From Haliclona indistincta (taxonomy: Eukaryota; Porifera; Demospongiae; Haplosclerida; Chalinidae), in contig OZ024783.1 in NCBI GenBank assembly GCA_964017065.1, positions 14,639,820-14,703,819 of the forward strand: a stretch of DNA of 64,000 nucleotides, given 5' to 3'. The notes beneath the pieces are model-generated. The model was not told the DNA's origin, searched no databases, and was given only the letters and a program-made list of their open reading frames with translations. Both the position numbers and the translations under genes were made by a program. Below, in pieces: positions 40,431 through 55,400 of this stretch. How positions within the stretch are numbered: position 1 is the first letter of the stretch; the number at the start of each line of letters is the position of its first letter.

Positions 40431-43400
40431 GTGAGTAACATTTAGTATGCCTCGTATGATGTATTGTAGTTATTTATTTATATTCATGACTTTAGCAAGT
40501 ATCTTTATTTTCTAGCCTATTTATACAGACAGACTAGCAGAGTTGTCTATCGATAGACTTCAACCATATCAAGCTTCAGCGTTGGCCATAGCGGAAAGAC
40601 GAGCCCGCCCAGTGGCGACCAAGAACAATCGGTCAGGGACATTTTTCTTTAGAGTTCGAAGCTAAAATTGCTCCAGCAAGCTCATCTGCCATCTGCGCAA
40701 AAACTTTTGCATGCATTTCGCCGATCGATGGTTGTACGCGATATTATAGCAACACACTCGTGATGCCAGGCAGCGACACAGCTGTAATACCGCGTACTGA
40801 TGAACATTGTTCGACGGAATCCATGCACCCGTTTTTGCACAGATGGCAGATGAGCTTGCTGGAACAGTTTTAGCTTCGAAATCTTCACACAACTAAAGAA
40901 AAATGTCCCCAACCGATTGTTCTTGGTCGCCACCGAGCGGGCTCGTCTTTCCGCTATGGCTAACACTGCGTGGCTGAAACTTGATATGGCCAAAGTCTAT
41001 TGATAGACAAGCAAACTGCACTCTGCTAGTCTGTCTGTATACATACCGATGGCTAGAAAATAAAGATACTTGCTAAAGTCATGAATATCATTAATTCTGG
41101 TATCCCGCCACCTTAAGGTGGCGGTATACCGTTACGCGCGTGCTGCGTTATAGGCGGTGTGTATGACGTCACAGTGCGTTACCGTAAATGAAATTTTGAA
41201 ATAAAATGAATAATAAGGGATCACACTGCGCACTGCACTGCTGGATTTAGAACTTAGAAGTGTTCTGTCTTCTTGTTCAAAGATTCTCTGTCGAGCCACG
41301 CTGAAGGTTCTCTTATCCCTCAGTTGTGGATTCGAGGAGTCGCTAGTTCAGGAAGGATTGCAGTGAAAAAGAATTGACGAAGGCGTGGCATTGCTTTTGG
41401 GGTAATGGATGCTGTCACCATTCGCCAAAAATAGCACTACAAGTGCATTTGCTTTATGCAATAAAGACCGGCGCATCTTCTACAGTATCAAACGGAGGGC
41501 CAGACAAAGAGATTTTTTGAATATCGACTCGTATTGCAGTTTATGCTCGAGAACACGCAGTTGTCGGTGCAGCTCAGGGGCTTGTTTTACGGTATTTTGC
41601 GATTTTAGAAAAAATCAAAGAATCTATCAGGAAAAACTCTTCGTCTGGCCCTCGGGAAAACTGTTAAAGCATCGTGAATACTGTTTTACCTTGCTTGAAG
41701 ACTCCCGTGGAGAGATATTTGGCGAATGGATCATCGATCTTGATGGGCTGTGTATCTGGCGATGGTACGAGGTGCATTCGAGATACTTGCAAAATAGCTT
41801 TGTTTACCTATCTTCTCGACATGTAGCTGGTTTTTGGCGCTTAGTTTTGTATTCTAGCTGGATAGCGAGCTGTTTTCAAAACCACTGCAGCCACGCCCAG
41901 ACGGTATACCGCCATATCACCTAGGTCGCCAGGATTTCACAGTACAATATTTCCCATGTCGTACCAGAATGCTGGTACGATATGAAAAATATCTTACTGT
42001 TAAATCCTTTGTTAGAAAGGTGACAAAATTATGTGCCAAAATCAAACAATGAGGCATAGACAAAAGAATTGCAAGCCCTAGCTGTAGAATTCAGAAATGC
42101 TGTAGCTGTAGAAATCCCTAGCTGTAGTATTCTACTGCATGCATATCGCCATTTAACTCATCTTTCCAAGCTTGAAAACACACATTACCATGTTTCGTGC
42201 TTTCTGGTCTGTCTTGACAGGCATCTCTGTTCCAGTGTCTGAAAGTAGTGGTGGCGATTCGTAGGCACCGGGAAGCCGGCACTAATTCAGTTTGCGCTTT
42301 TTTGATGCAGGTTCATTTGATCGAGCCATCGAGGAGTCTCATCTCGTTGCCAACCGTCGAATCCTTGGCTACCTCTACGTAATAAATCAGCATTTTAACT
42401 GGGTGCTACTGGAAATAACCCTCAGCAGTACGGTTATGATTGGCTTCTCCAGAGAGAATTGGCCCAAGTGAGCATTCTTGCTGCGGTGAAGCAGTTTTGC
42501 TGCCGAGTCTCCTTTTGCTCCATCTTTAATCCCAACATCAAAATATTGTTCCCTACTATCGGCAGTGTTTACCACTCCTCTCTTATTCTTACACACTTCT
42601 AGGAGAGATGATGTATTCCCTGCCGTTTCGGTTTAAGATGTACCAGCGCCCAGTTAATGCATATTAACAAGCTTCCGGTCGAGTAGCCAAAAATAGTGCA
42701 CGAGGGTGGAGCCCGAGTGAGCTATTTTGGCTACGAGACCGAAAGCGAGTGATCTCCAATGTAAATCTCCAATCATCAGATATTACATGAAGAGGAACCA
42801 TACATTTATTGTTTTAATGTAGCCTCATTCCCAGGCTCTCAACAGAGAGCCTAGTATGCATTGCATGCGCATGCGTTAATTATGTCCAAATAAGCTAAGA
42901 TTTTCACCGAATCTGTTGAATTCGCCGAATCATGCCATTCAATTGATTCGGTAAAATCATGCCATATTTGGACATAATTAACGCATGCGCATGCAATGAG
43001 TACCAGGCTCTCTATCAGGGACGTGGCTATGTGTTATGCGCAAACTGTGGATCGGGACAATCCATTGATTGCGCTGCTCGAAGCATGGATCCAAGCTTTG
43101 CGCCTGCAATTCAAGGATTGTACGACTCGTGTGCAATCCACGGATTGCGCAACTTGATGCTCACAGGTTCACAGGTTCAGTTTCTGGTGATGGAACCATG
43201 CTGTTAGCCTTGCTGCAAGGCTGTGCAAGCTGGTCATGTTAGGGAGGAAATGACTCAAAAGGAAACGAGAATAAGACAATGAAAGAATGGAAAATGGGAG
43301 GAGCAGGGCCAAATTAGAAGACGTCAGATGAAGATAACAGAACTCAATGTGGTCTTCACTATTCCTTTATACTCAAACACAACATACCACAACTTAAATC

Positions 43401-46400
43401 GGCCATCCCTTCTTATCATAATGCCTATTATTAATGACAAACAGCTGACTACCCAAATAGCACAGCAGTGTTTTTATCAGGCTTGCAGTAGGTATAGTGC
43501 GGCATGACATGCTTTTTGTAGTCTGCTTATCTTAGTCACTGCTTGAACAAGGATGCAAAGAGCTTTCGAACAAACCTTATTTCGTCAAAATTGGTGCTGT
43601 TTGAACCAAGCTACCTTGATCAAAAGTTAAGGTAGCTTGGTTAACTTTTGATCAAGCTACCTTAACTTTTACCTTAAAATTTTTTCTACCGTATTATTCT
43701 ATTGCATCCAATTAGAGAGCGTGGTCCATTGCGTGCCTTCAATTCCGTTCTATTCCGTCCTAAAAGTCAGCGCAAAAATTCATCGTGCAATAGATTCAAA
43801 CTAATAACACGATAGTTTGATATGTTCTTACTTAGTACACCAAGATTCATTAATAGTTCAGCTTTTTGTATGAAGATACAGCTTGCGGAAAATGCACTAT
43901 TTCATGAATTTTGAAAAAATCGGGAAGAGTATATTTCGGGTATAAAAATCGGATATATTTTTCAAGTATATTTTGAAAAATGTATTTGGAGATGGTGATG
44001 TACATGATAATATTGGTGCCTCGGATTTCCTTAAGGTTCAGACAGTCCTCAAAATATGTTTCACAGCCAATTGCAATCTTGAAAGCGCTAAAGAGCTGCA
44101 AACTCCGGAAGTTGTACAATGTCAACTTCAATTACACTCTGTGAACGTGTAGACAAACCTCAGCTGCAAAAATCACCACAGAAGAGAGTCTAACCATAAA
44201 CACTATGGATGGATAGCTTGATGTGTCCTTGCTTTGTATACCAAGACTCGTTAAGATTGCAGTTTCTCGTACGAAGTTACAGCTTGCAGAAAAAAACGGA
44301 CCGTCCGGATCTCAAATACACATATACTACGGGGACCGATGAAAATTGAAAAATTTCGGACCCTTCTGACATCGCTACTAATGAGCTCGTGTGTGATAGC
44401 AGTAGAGCCTGCAGTGAGTGAGGAGACCAAGGAACCCTACTCATCACATCTTCCGGTACATTGTTCCCATGACGCCTAGGCAAGGAACACACTCAGCAAG
44501 AGATAGTTGGAGAAAATGCACCATATCTAAACATAACCAAACTATTGATTCTATTCACCATCAACAAACCCATTAGCGCTGTTAAATATTAACATTATAG
44601 CACAAAAAAATCTGTCTGATGTTCACATAATACAGACTTAATTACATGTATCTACTAAAATCTGGACTCACCATATAACCTGGTGCAAATAATAATTAAA
44701 GAAATTTAAAAAGATTTCTATCGAAATCAAAAGGATGTAGGGTTTTGAAATCTACCACTGGTCCACAATGTAAACTAACAAGGAACAAGCATGGAATAGT
44801 AACACGAATGACTTGCTAACAGACCATAGATCCCTACATCAGTGGCTGCTGTGGTTGGCTATAGCTAGTTCACCTAGTTGCTGTTGACTGACACCTGACG
44901 TGCATTCAGCTTGTGACAGCCGTTGATGTAGGGATGTATGGTCTGTTAGCAAGTGACGATGTGTTACTATTCCATGCTTGTTCCTTGATAGTTTACATTG
45001 TGGACCAGTGGTAGATTTCACAACCCTACATCCTTTTGATTTCAATAGAAATCCTTTTTAATTTTCTTGTTTGTATCATGCACTTACTGAGCTGTCTTTG
45101 TTTCCACCATTGGTTTAGTTTTCCTGTTGCTGATGGCTTTTTATTATTAACAATAATGTCTTAAACTTGTAGCCAGTGCTTGTAGCTAATATCAGCTCGC
45201 CTACGCATGCATGCATGCAGTGGATACGAGCCCCGCCCACACTTGCTTGTAGACCTGTACGGCGGTTGTAATTATCTGGCAAGCACAGAATGGTGATCCT
45301 ATACGAGCTTACCGTTCTTTGAAGGCTCCAGACAAATAATGTGTTGTCTATGATCCATACGGCGTGACGATACTCAAGCTAGTGCTTGGTCACGTGCGCT
45401 AACCACTGCTTGGTCACGTGCGTATTGCGTAATCACAATAATGGCGTCTAACACTTAGCTGGCAATGGATCACGATCGAGAAATCGCTGAATTTATATCG
45501 TCGTTTCACTAAAAACAAAGTTCAAAAGGCACCTGCCAGAAGAATTTTACGACTGTTCGTGGGTGTTTTGGTCTCGGCATTGCTCGCATAAAGGCGCTAG
45601 GCGCGCTGAAGAAAGAAAGAAGAAAGAAGAAAACGGAGATGACGTAACTCGATTTTCACCGTTTCCAGGTTCGTCACTTTAGTAACAATTTCGAGCGATC
45701 TCCTTGCTACTGTAAGATGGGGCAACGACAGAGAGCAGATTTAGGTGTCTTTTGGCGTATACAATTCATCACCTGGCGTAATATCAGTGTTTGATCGCTA
45801 ATACATTGTATGTAGCCGCCATCTTGTTTTCCCGTTCAACCCTACACAGGGAGGCACTACCGTGCCTCCCTAATAATGTGTTATACACAACTATACACTA
45901 ACGAGATGTCAATGCTCAGGCTCGCCCCTGCCATTCCATGAATGTACTATTATCACAGGAAAATACTCCATTTGCTTTAGCAAAACCACTTCCAAAAATG
46001 AAACCCCAAACAGTTGGTAAGTTACTACAAAATGAGTGTCATGAATTTATTTATATACTCTTTAAAGAAGAAGAAAAGCAGCTTCCTCTTCATATATTAG
46101 TAAGCATTCGTAACATTTTCCTAGTGATTGCTAAGTGTTGCTGCTAATAATTATACAGAACAAGCAATTACATACAGTTTGCGATGACAGTTATGTATCA
46201 CAGGGACAAGTCCGATCTTTCATTGAAAAAGGAGCTGATCCTAACTGGAAAAACCAATCGGTGAGTATGGTATGTCAGAGTTTTTGTATGTCGTGTATGG
46301 CTTGTTTATTTGTACTTCATGATGGCATTTATTGTCATACAATATTATTAGTTCGGCATTGTTTAATTAATTTTTACGTCAATATTATTTATTATTGTAC

Positions 46401-49400
46401 ACCAATTGATGCTTAATGTATCATTATTTCAGGATGGACGCACTGCTCTACTGGTAGTTACTTCCAAAGGTATCTTGCTTATAGTCAAATACTTGAGTGA
46501 AAACACAGCAGCTGATGTGAATGCAGTGGATCATGTGAGAGACTTACATGTGCAATGATTGTATATTCAGACTATAATTTATTTCAATTTAAAGTACATG
46601 TGTAGGCGAGATCAAAGCAACTGCACTGTCTGTGCATATTTCGTGAGCCCGCCCACCGTACAATAAGTTCATATTGAACATACAATGACAATCAGTGCTC
46701 ACGATACAGTGCTTTTAATCTAGAGGAGCCACTTTTTATTCCCAGAGTTGTGTGTGTAGTTAGTCCACACAACTTTCTACATAGCCCTTTCTATTGCATT
46801 AATGCAGATTGCAACTATGAGCATGAGAAAATGCAAGACACACGATGCTCTACAGCTCTCTCCCATTGAAGCTAATACAATAGCGCCATGTTTGTGACAT
46901 CACTATAATTTGTACAACGTCACGACGAACCACACCTACGACACAGCAGCCACAGTCTAGCGCCACAACGAGGCTTGGCGGTTACTATTCCTCGAGCTTA
47001 GCTAATATCTATGCTGTAGAAGCACGCTTAAGAACGGGCAAAGCGAAAAACACAGCTTTTGATCGGCGCCATTACGCCATTACGTGTTTCAGCGCAGGCA
47101 GAAACACGTAATCGATAAACGCTCATATTGGATGAATATCATTATAACACGGCAGAGAATTGAAGTCACAGCTAAAGTTGGTGTTCTCGCTGACCGCGTT
47201 TGCGCATGGATGAACGTATCGCGCTAGTTTAAAAACTAGTGAAAACTACAAGTATCTGGCTATCCAGAGATCAAGTGGTTTTTCTTAACTCGCAAAGATG
47301 TCCAGATTTCAGCCTTAACACTTTTATCACCAAAAATCGCCAATTTCTAGTACATTTAGGGCTCATACTTCACTATGCTTGGAAGTTAAGCTCTCTAACT
47401 TGCTGAGATAAAAACTGAATAGTCATTCAAGCAGACTGCAAAGGGAATTTTCTTAACTCAGCTCCATACTATTTTCCTGGCCTTAACACATTAAAATTTT
47501 TTTCATAATTGCAAACCAATGGCTGGTACACAAGCAGCAATAACTTTACTGTCAACCAGCAAAATCAGTCCAGATTTTCTACACACACTACAGAATGATG
47601 TGTGAACACTCGTAGCAAATTTCAGTCCAATAGCAACTATAGTTACTTTTTCTGAACACAAAACATACTTGTTAACCACAAAACACAAAAGTGGCTCCTC
47701 TAGATTAAAAGCACTGTATACTCTCCATTGTAGCCTCGACAGTTGGCGCTACGGTGTGTGCATATACTTTAAACCACTTAAGGCTAGCTGATATAACAAT
47801 TATTTTTAGCTACATGTACTACAAGTTTAAAATATTATTGTTAATAATAAAAAGCCATCAGCAACAGAAAAACTAAACCAATGGTGGAAACAAAGACAGC
47901 TCAATATGTGCATGATATTGAACTGCACTTCACCGAAAAGAAAAAAGGACACAGACAAGAACATTAAAAAGATTTCTATCGAAATCAAATGGATGTAGGG
48001 TTGTCGAATCTACCACTGGTCCACAATGTAAACTAACAAGGAACAAGCATGGAATGCTAACAGACCACAGATCCCTACATCAGTGGCTATCACAAGCTGG
48101 ATGCACATTAGGTGGTAGTCAACAGCAATTCGCTGAACTAGCTATAGCCAACCACAGCAGCCACTGATGTAGGGATCTATGGTCTGTTAGCAAGTCACGA
48201 TTCGTGTTACCATTCCATGCTTGTTCCTTGTTAGTTTACATTGTGGACCAGTGGTAGATTTGACAACCCTACATCCTTTTGATTTTGATAGAAATCTTTT
48301 TAATTTTCTTTTGTGATATGTATGTTACGGACCATTTTGCAACCCGGACCGTTTTAAAACGGGCCGCCGGCTTTGAAATGGGTTGGCCCGATTTAAAACG
48401 ACATTAGCACGTCAGCCCGTTTTAGAACCGCGGCATGATACATAAGCAAATTGTGCGTATATCCCTGATGTATTACGTATTCCCTGTGAGTGGTATATCC
48501 ATGCAGGGAGTTTTGTATTCCAGTTTGAATGCTGTACATTATTAAAGTACTTATTTTTTTACAGAAGGACTAGTGACATTCTAGTTCCAAAGGCTCTCTG
48601 GCACATCTATGCTCTGAATGCTTACTATTAACAGACCTACGTGTACATCTTTTCACAGCCAATAATAGTGCACCACCGTGCTTTCTTTGTCAACTTCATG
48701 TTAATTGATATCGTATGATGCATGCTAGGTACAGTGAGTTTAAAGACTACAGTGCTTGTGAATTTTATCGAAAAAATGTTGAGATTCGTCCTCATTAGTG
48801 CTAGAGTCATCACCTGCAGTGGAAGAAAAATGTTTGGTACAAAAGATTAGTACACGAATAATCCTTTCCAGCACGAATGACTCAGCTTGTTCTCCCAGCT
48901 AGTTTGGCGCCAGGAAGAAAGCGCTTGGTCAAGAACGAGTTGAACGAATCTTTCACATGATGATCACAGATCGTCACAAGCAGTGAGAACTTTATACTAG
49001 TCTAAGCTGCGTGTAACGATCTAACAGTACTCACACAGCTGCATCGACAACATGTGGCTATATCGCGCAGATACATGTACACTATTGCTACTGCATATAT
49101 TGCGCAAATAAATTGCTGGCCGGCTAGGCTAGCCGGCTTTGAAATGGGCCGGCCGGCTTTAAAACAGGCCAATGGTTGTAAATCGGTCTGTAACATGTAT
49201 ATCTGCTTTACATACATGTAGAGTGGAAAAACTTGTTTGATGCTAGCTGCTATTAATGGTCACATAAGCACAGTGAAGTATCTGGTTGAAAGTATAGCTA
49301 TTGACATCAATGCCAAAGATATTGTAAGTGTGCATACATGTACATTGAGTATAGCTTACTATAAATAATATTATTACGAGTTCAATTATTGTGAGCCAAT

Positions 49401-52400
49401 AATCAATAATTAGACCACTTATTAATAATTCATTGAGTCAAAAGGTTTCAAATCTTGTATTAATGGCAGGAGTTTGTGTCAGTTAGATCCGTAATAAATA
49501 AATAAACCTATAAAAAGATCGTGTCTTTCACTGTGGAAGATCCAGGATGTGTCGAAGAGCTAACTAAGACCAAGTTCTTCGCATTACAGGCTGGAGTGAA
49601 GAAACCATGCCACTACGTTCTTTGCCGAACAGCAAACGAGCTCCTAGCATGCAAAAAATGGTGGTCTGTGTGAGCGTTTTCTAAGTCAGTTATATCACTC
49701 AGACTCTGAATCTAACTGACAAGAACGTCACTTGGCCCAATCACGAGCCCTTGGAAGGTCTTACAGCCCTCGGGCTGTAAAACCATCCTTGGCTCGTGAT
49801 TGTCCCACAGGGCGTTCATGTCAGTTAGATCCCACGTTTGGGTGATCTAACTATTATTATTACTTTATGTATAGTCACAATAAATAGTAAGTACAATGAG
49901 TACAAGAATCTTTAGGTTGCTTGTATTATGGTGACCTGAACGACAACATGGCATATAGCCAGGACAAAATGAGCCTAACAGTAATCAGGAAGATGTCCGT
50001 AATGTGTAGATTGTAAAGTTGGGAAACATTGATTTGCACTTTCAAAATCATGCTTATACCTCTGGATAAAAATCTCCAAACACATTATGTGTTTGGAGCA
50101 TTACATCTGTATACATTTTATCGAGCTGGGGTTACTCTTCTAACTGTTGCGGTGTGATGCTGCCATTATCATTATTAGGCTGAAATCTGTCAACCTACGT
50201 ACTGTGCATCCCTAATAGGTTGACGAAAATGGCCAAAAATAATGACGAAACTCTGATAGTTATAAATTCAAATATCTCGGTGCTATAATTTTTTTGCCTC
50301 GGTGGGCGGAGCCACGGGGCATACAGCTACAGTAGTCGGTTTGTGTATCTGTCGGTGTATGTATCTGTCTGTCTGTCGGCAGGATTTCTCGTCACTCGCT
50401 GAAAACTAAGCGCTGAAACATGCAACACAAGCTAAAGTCGATATTTGCTTGAAAATGAATTGTAAGGATTTTGGTTATAAGGCTCTGTTCCTGAGATATG
50501 GCGTGAATTGCTCACGGCTGGTTCGGTTTTGTAGCGCACACTGAAATTTAAGCTATGAAACTAGCAATGCAAGTAGAACAAGGTATTATCTCGCTTTAGA
50601 ACATTAGAAAACTTTATACGAAGCTTAGTTTGTGAGTTGTGGCGCAATTTGCTCACTCGCGATCGATCATGGCTGTTGCTGGCGATCTGGAGTTCTTCAA
50701 AGGCAAAGCTATCCACAGTTGACTGCCAAGAAGCTGATAGGTTAGCATTTCACTACAGCTATTGTGTAAGCAAGCTATGGACACTATCTCGCTTGTGTGC
50801 TGTACCCTGCACTTGAACTGAACATTATAGACACGCACAGTTGAATTAGTGGTCAGCACTGATTGGCTTCTGATTGCATAACTATGATACTGCATTGTGA
50901 TCGCTGTACAGAAAGGTATAATAGCTGCAGTAAGAGTTTGTTGCTGTGTATGTGAAATGGTTGCATTCCACCGAGGCATCTGCACCTTTGGTGCTTCATT
51001 AGCAACGGCTCTCTGGCTTGGATGCTCTGTCTAACTATTATTTAGAACTAATTGTTCTAGTATCAGGAGTATTAGCAAAACTTTCTGTTTAAGTTTAACA
51101 CAAACATCATAATTATTATAATCAGCATAATTATGATTAATTTTATAGTTGTATTTTGTGCATAATTATAGATCTCCTGGACTGCCTGTCATTATGCTGT
51201 TGATAAAGATAACTTGGAAATTGTTAAGTTGCTAGTAGTTCATGGAGCCAACATACACCTTGGGGATGAGGTAAGGAATTATAGATTGAACACATTATAT
51301 ATGCATTTTAATAATAGCTAAAAGCAAAGCCAAATTTAAAAATAAAATAGAATAGGAAATCAAAAAGGTATATGGATGGTATATTAGCAATGAGGAAATC
51401 TGCCACTGGCCCACAATGTAATGGTAACACGGAATGTTAGCACGATAAACTGACTAACAGACCATGCACATGCATCCCTACATCAATGGCTATTTTAGGC
51501 TGTTGACTGTTAGCCTACATGAAGTCTTACGTACAGCCTCTGATGTAGGGATACATCCTATTACTCAGTCAATTGTGTTACCAATCCGTGTTACCTTTAC
51601 ATTGTGGGCCAGTGACAGATTTCCTCATTGCTAATCTATCATCCCTTGATTTCGTTAAAAATCTTTTTTATTTTCTTGTTTATGTCCTTTTTCTAAATTT
51701 TCAGTGAGATTTCATATTTTGGTATAGTTCAAGTTGCATGTGCTGATCCTTTTATTTGATCTGCTGTTGATGGTTTTTCTTTTTTGTGTGCTTTATTAAA
51801 ATGACTACACCTATAAAATGACTTCTTAGCTATGATCTGTATACAAGCTCCACCCTCTGTTGAGATTCAGTATCACTGTTAGCAAGAGTAAACGTACTCA
51901 TGCTGTTAGCTGGCAAGCAGCAGCTGCAAAGTGACAATACTACACAAGTATAGTCGCTGAGCTGCTTTTGAAGACTCCATACTCTAGTTCTGTACATACG
52001 AGCCCACCCACTTCTGCAGACAATTTTCAGGTCGATGATTAGAGCGATGATCTTACACTATATATAGTTAGTTACTGACCATTTCTTCGAAGACTCCAGA
52101 CTGCAATATGCGCTCACTACACAGCGATAGACCTACTCGAATGACTGGTTACTTGCGTATAATTAGATGGCGTCGAACACTTAGCTAACAACGGATTGTG
52201 ATCAAGAAATCATGGAATTTATAACTCCATTTCGCTAAAAACGAAGTTCAAAAGGCACTCGCCAGGAGAATTTCATGACTTTTCGTGACTGTTTAGTTCT
52301 GGGCGGCATAGCCGAAGGTAACTACTGTAAAGAGCTAAAGTTGAAAACAGCCACTGCAATTAAGTCACTACCAGTGATTCAGTAGTCTCTATGCAGCCAT

Positions 52401-55400
52401 GAAAAACTTTAAAACTAGAGTTCTAATGAACACATACCCGTGCGCTGAGCTAGGAGCTAAGCACGACTACTCCAGCATTACTGCAACATGCACGTTCAGT
52501 ACAGCTACAGTGTTCCACACGAAGACGCTTGGAATCTCATTTTTGGATAATTTGCTCATGTTCTCTGAACTGCATGATCCTTTGCACATGCATGTACCAT
52601 CATGAAGGTCTATCCTTTGAGAGTTGACTACATCATATGGCTTCACGTCACATGGCTGTCACGTGATAAAAGATGGCAGTAAACACACCCACACAGCAGA
52701 CCACGTTAGGGAAAGGATCTCTACAATAAGTGGTAGTTAAGAACTATTAAAGCTGCAGTCAAACACTCGTCCCAGATGCACTCGTGTGAGCGGCGCGAGA
52801 AGTCACCGTTGGCTATACTTCGGGAACAGGGAGCATAAAACAGCGTTTTCGACATCGCTCAACGTTAGGGACAGGATCTCCAGAGTCTCTGTTAGTTAAG
52901 GTGGCGGTAAACCCGTTTTTATGAATATTAATGAGCGACTTTCTTTTATCTGCAGCTCTTGACAGAGCAACGCTAGCAGCGTGAAACTCTCTCTGATGCA
53001 TCAATGAGTGTGTCTCAATGTATAATGCAGCTTGAAACGTTGCACAATATTCTACACCAAGGAATAATGTAGGAACAATCGACATTGTACGGATACGCAT
53101 TTTTCACGCCAATAATCTCTCCTGATTAACCGTGCAGCAAAGGTTACCAGCTGAAATTCGACTCTTATAAACCATTTCTAGGTGCTGACGAAGAGTTTTG
53201 TTGACCCACGCTGAACGTAGCTGTTCTATGCATCGACAAACATGGACGTCACTGCAAAATCAGCCATGATTTAGAATGTAAAAGTGTTTTTCTTAAAATC
53301 AGAAAAGAAAATAATGCAGAAAACTCTTCGTCAGCACCTAGAAATGGTTTATAAGAGTCGAATTTCAGCTGGTAACCTTTGCTGCACGGTTAATCAGGAG
53401 AGATTTTTGGCGTGAAAAATGCGTATCCGTACGATGTCGATTGTTCCTACATTATTCCTTGGTGTAGAATATTTTGCAACGTTTCAAGCTGCATTATACA
53501 TTGAGCCACACTCATTGCATCAGAGCGAGTTTCACGCTGCTAGCGTTGCTTTGTCACGAGCTGCAGATAAAAGAAAGTCGCTCATTAATATTCATAAAAA
53601 CGGGTATACCGCCACCTTAAGAGCCAATACTTGCTTACTGCAAAGGTAAGCATCGTGCATTAACGGCAGACTTGCTTGGCGTGTCTCCCTCTTCGCATTG
53701 CAACAAACGAAGCTCGGTCTCACAAAAACGCTGCTTTTTGACAGCCATGTTGCTGTTTTGTGACGTTTTAATGGGCTCCACCTTAAAAAAAGACGACACG
53801 ACTAATAACAATAACCTTGTTACGCGACTGGCTCGTACAGTTGCTGGTTACTGTTTATCAAAAGTGTCGTCATTCCTTTTTAGGCGGAGCCCATTAAAAC
53901 GTCACAAAACAGCAACATGGCCGTCAAAAAGCAGCATTTTTGTGAGACCGAGCTTCGTTTCTTGCAATGCGAAGAGGGAGACATGCCAAGCAAGTCTGCC
54001 ATTAATGCACTATGCTTAACCTTTGCAGTAAGCAAGAATTGGCTCTTATCCTGTCCCTAACGTTGAGCGTTGTCGAAAACGCTGTTTTATGCTCCCTGTT
54101 CCCGAAGTATAGCCGACGGCGACTTCTCGCGCCGCTCACACGAGTGCATCTGGGACGAGTGTTTGACTGCAGTTTTAATAGTTTTTAACTACCACTCATT
54201 GTAGAGATCCTTTCCCTAACGTGGTCTGCTGTGTGGGTGTGTTTACTGCCATCTTTTATCACGTGACAGCCATGTGACGTGAAGCCATATGATGTAGTCA
54301 ACTCTCAAAGGATAGACCTTCATGATGGTACATGCATATGTGCATAGGCTCATGCAGTTGAGAGAAAATGAGCAATTATTCAAAAATGAGATTTCAAGCA
54401 TCTTCGCTTGAAACACTGTAGCCCATAGCCTCAGCTCCAGAAAAATAGATGATAGCATATATGCACTAACAGTTGCTTGGAACATCACAGAAGGCCTCAA
54501 GAAAGACTTATGCCGTAGCTATAGGCCTCAAGAAGTTGGCTCTGACGTACGGTACATGTGAGACTGAGTGAGTACATGTTGGCTCTGACGTACGGTACAT
54601 GTGAGACTGAGTGAGGACATCGACATGGATAGGAGGTTGGAAGGGACGCGCACAATATTCCGGAATAATTTTGGGAATAATGGGCTGATGTGGGAATAGA
54701 ATAATTTTGAAAATTTTGGGTGGGAATTTTCAAGCCACGCCCTCACATGTGTGCTACTAGCTATACTTACTACTAGATCTACTGACAGTACGGCAGAGGC
54801 AGCTGAAGCAAGCGAGTCTACAGTTACTGTGACTCTCTCATCATCACCTCCGTCATCAGACAGTGAGGCAGACGCAGAAACAACATCCTCGTCTGAGACG
54901 GGACCTCATACACAGTCGCCCGAGCCATCACTTCTGAGTCGCTTGCGTGCACCTCAGCTAGCAGAAATCAGAAGTAAGCGTTCTGTTCATCGTAATTACC
55001 CACCGAAAGGAAAGAGACCGTCCAAAGGTCGTGGACACTTGCAAAAAATAATTGCAAAAAGTCATTAAAATTAATAATTTTCAAAGAATAACATCGAGAA
55101 TTTTGGGCAAGATGAATGGGAATAATGGGTGAAAATTATGAGAAGTTCCAGAAAGAATAATAGGCAGAACTTCAGGAATATTGTGCTCGTCCCTAGAGGT
55201 TGGGTGACACACCGACAATACTGTAAAGTGCTCTTACAAGGACACGTAGCTTTAGATACCCATGGATTGGCCACTCAAGCAAGGCTTGCCAGCACAGAAA
55301 ACGTCTTAATAGGACTATAAATTCAGTGAAGAAGCTGCAGAGAGTGTTTTCTTGGAGATTTTCGAGCGGTAAGAGGCAAACAGGCGTGTTTTTTGACGAC

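Noticed and set aside
43850..44131. 93-codon minus-strand ORF
   Set aside because: AT-rich, overlaps an imperfectly duplicated non-coding block, no motif.
53419..53649. ORF MRIRTMSIVPTLFLG... and its relatives at 27372, 27786 and 52813
   Set aside because: They appear on both strands and in every copy because the TTAA element is a palindrome; no domain, and they run into the terminal repeats.
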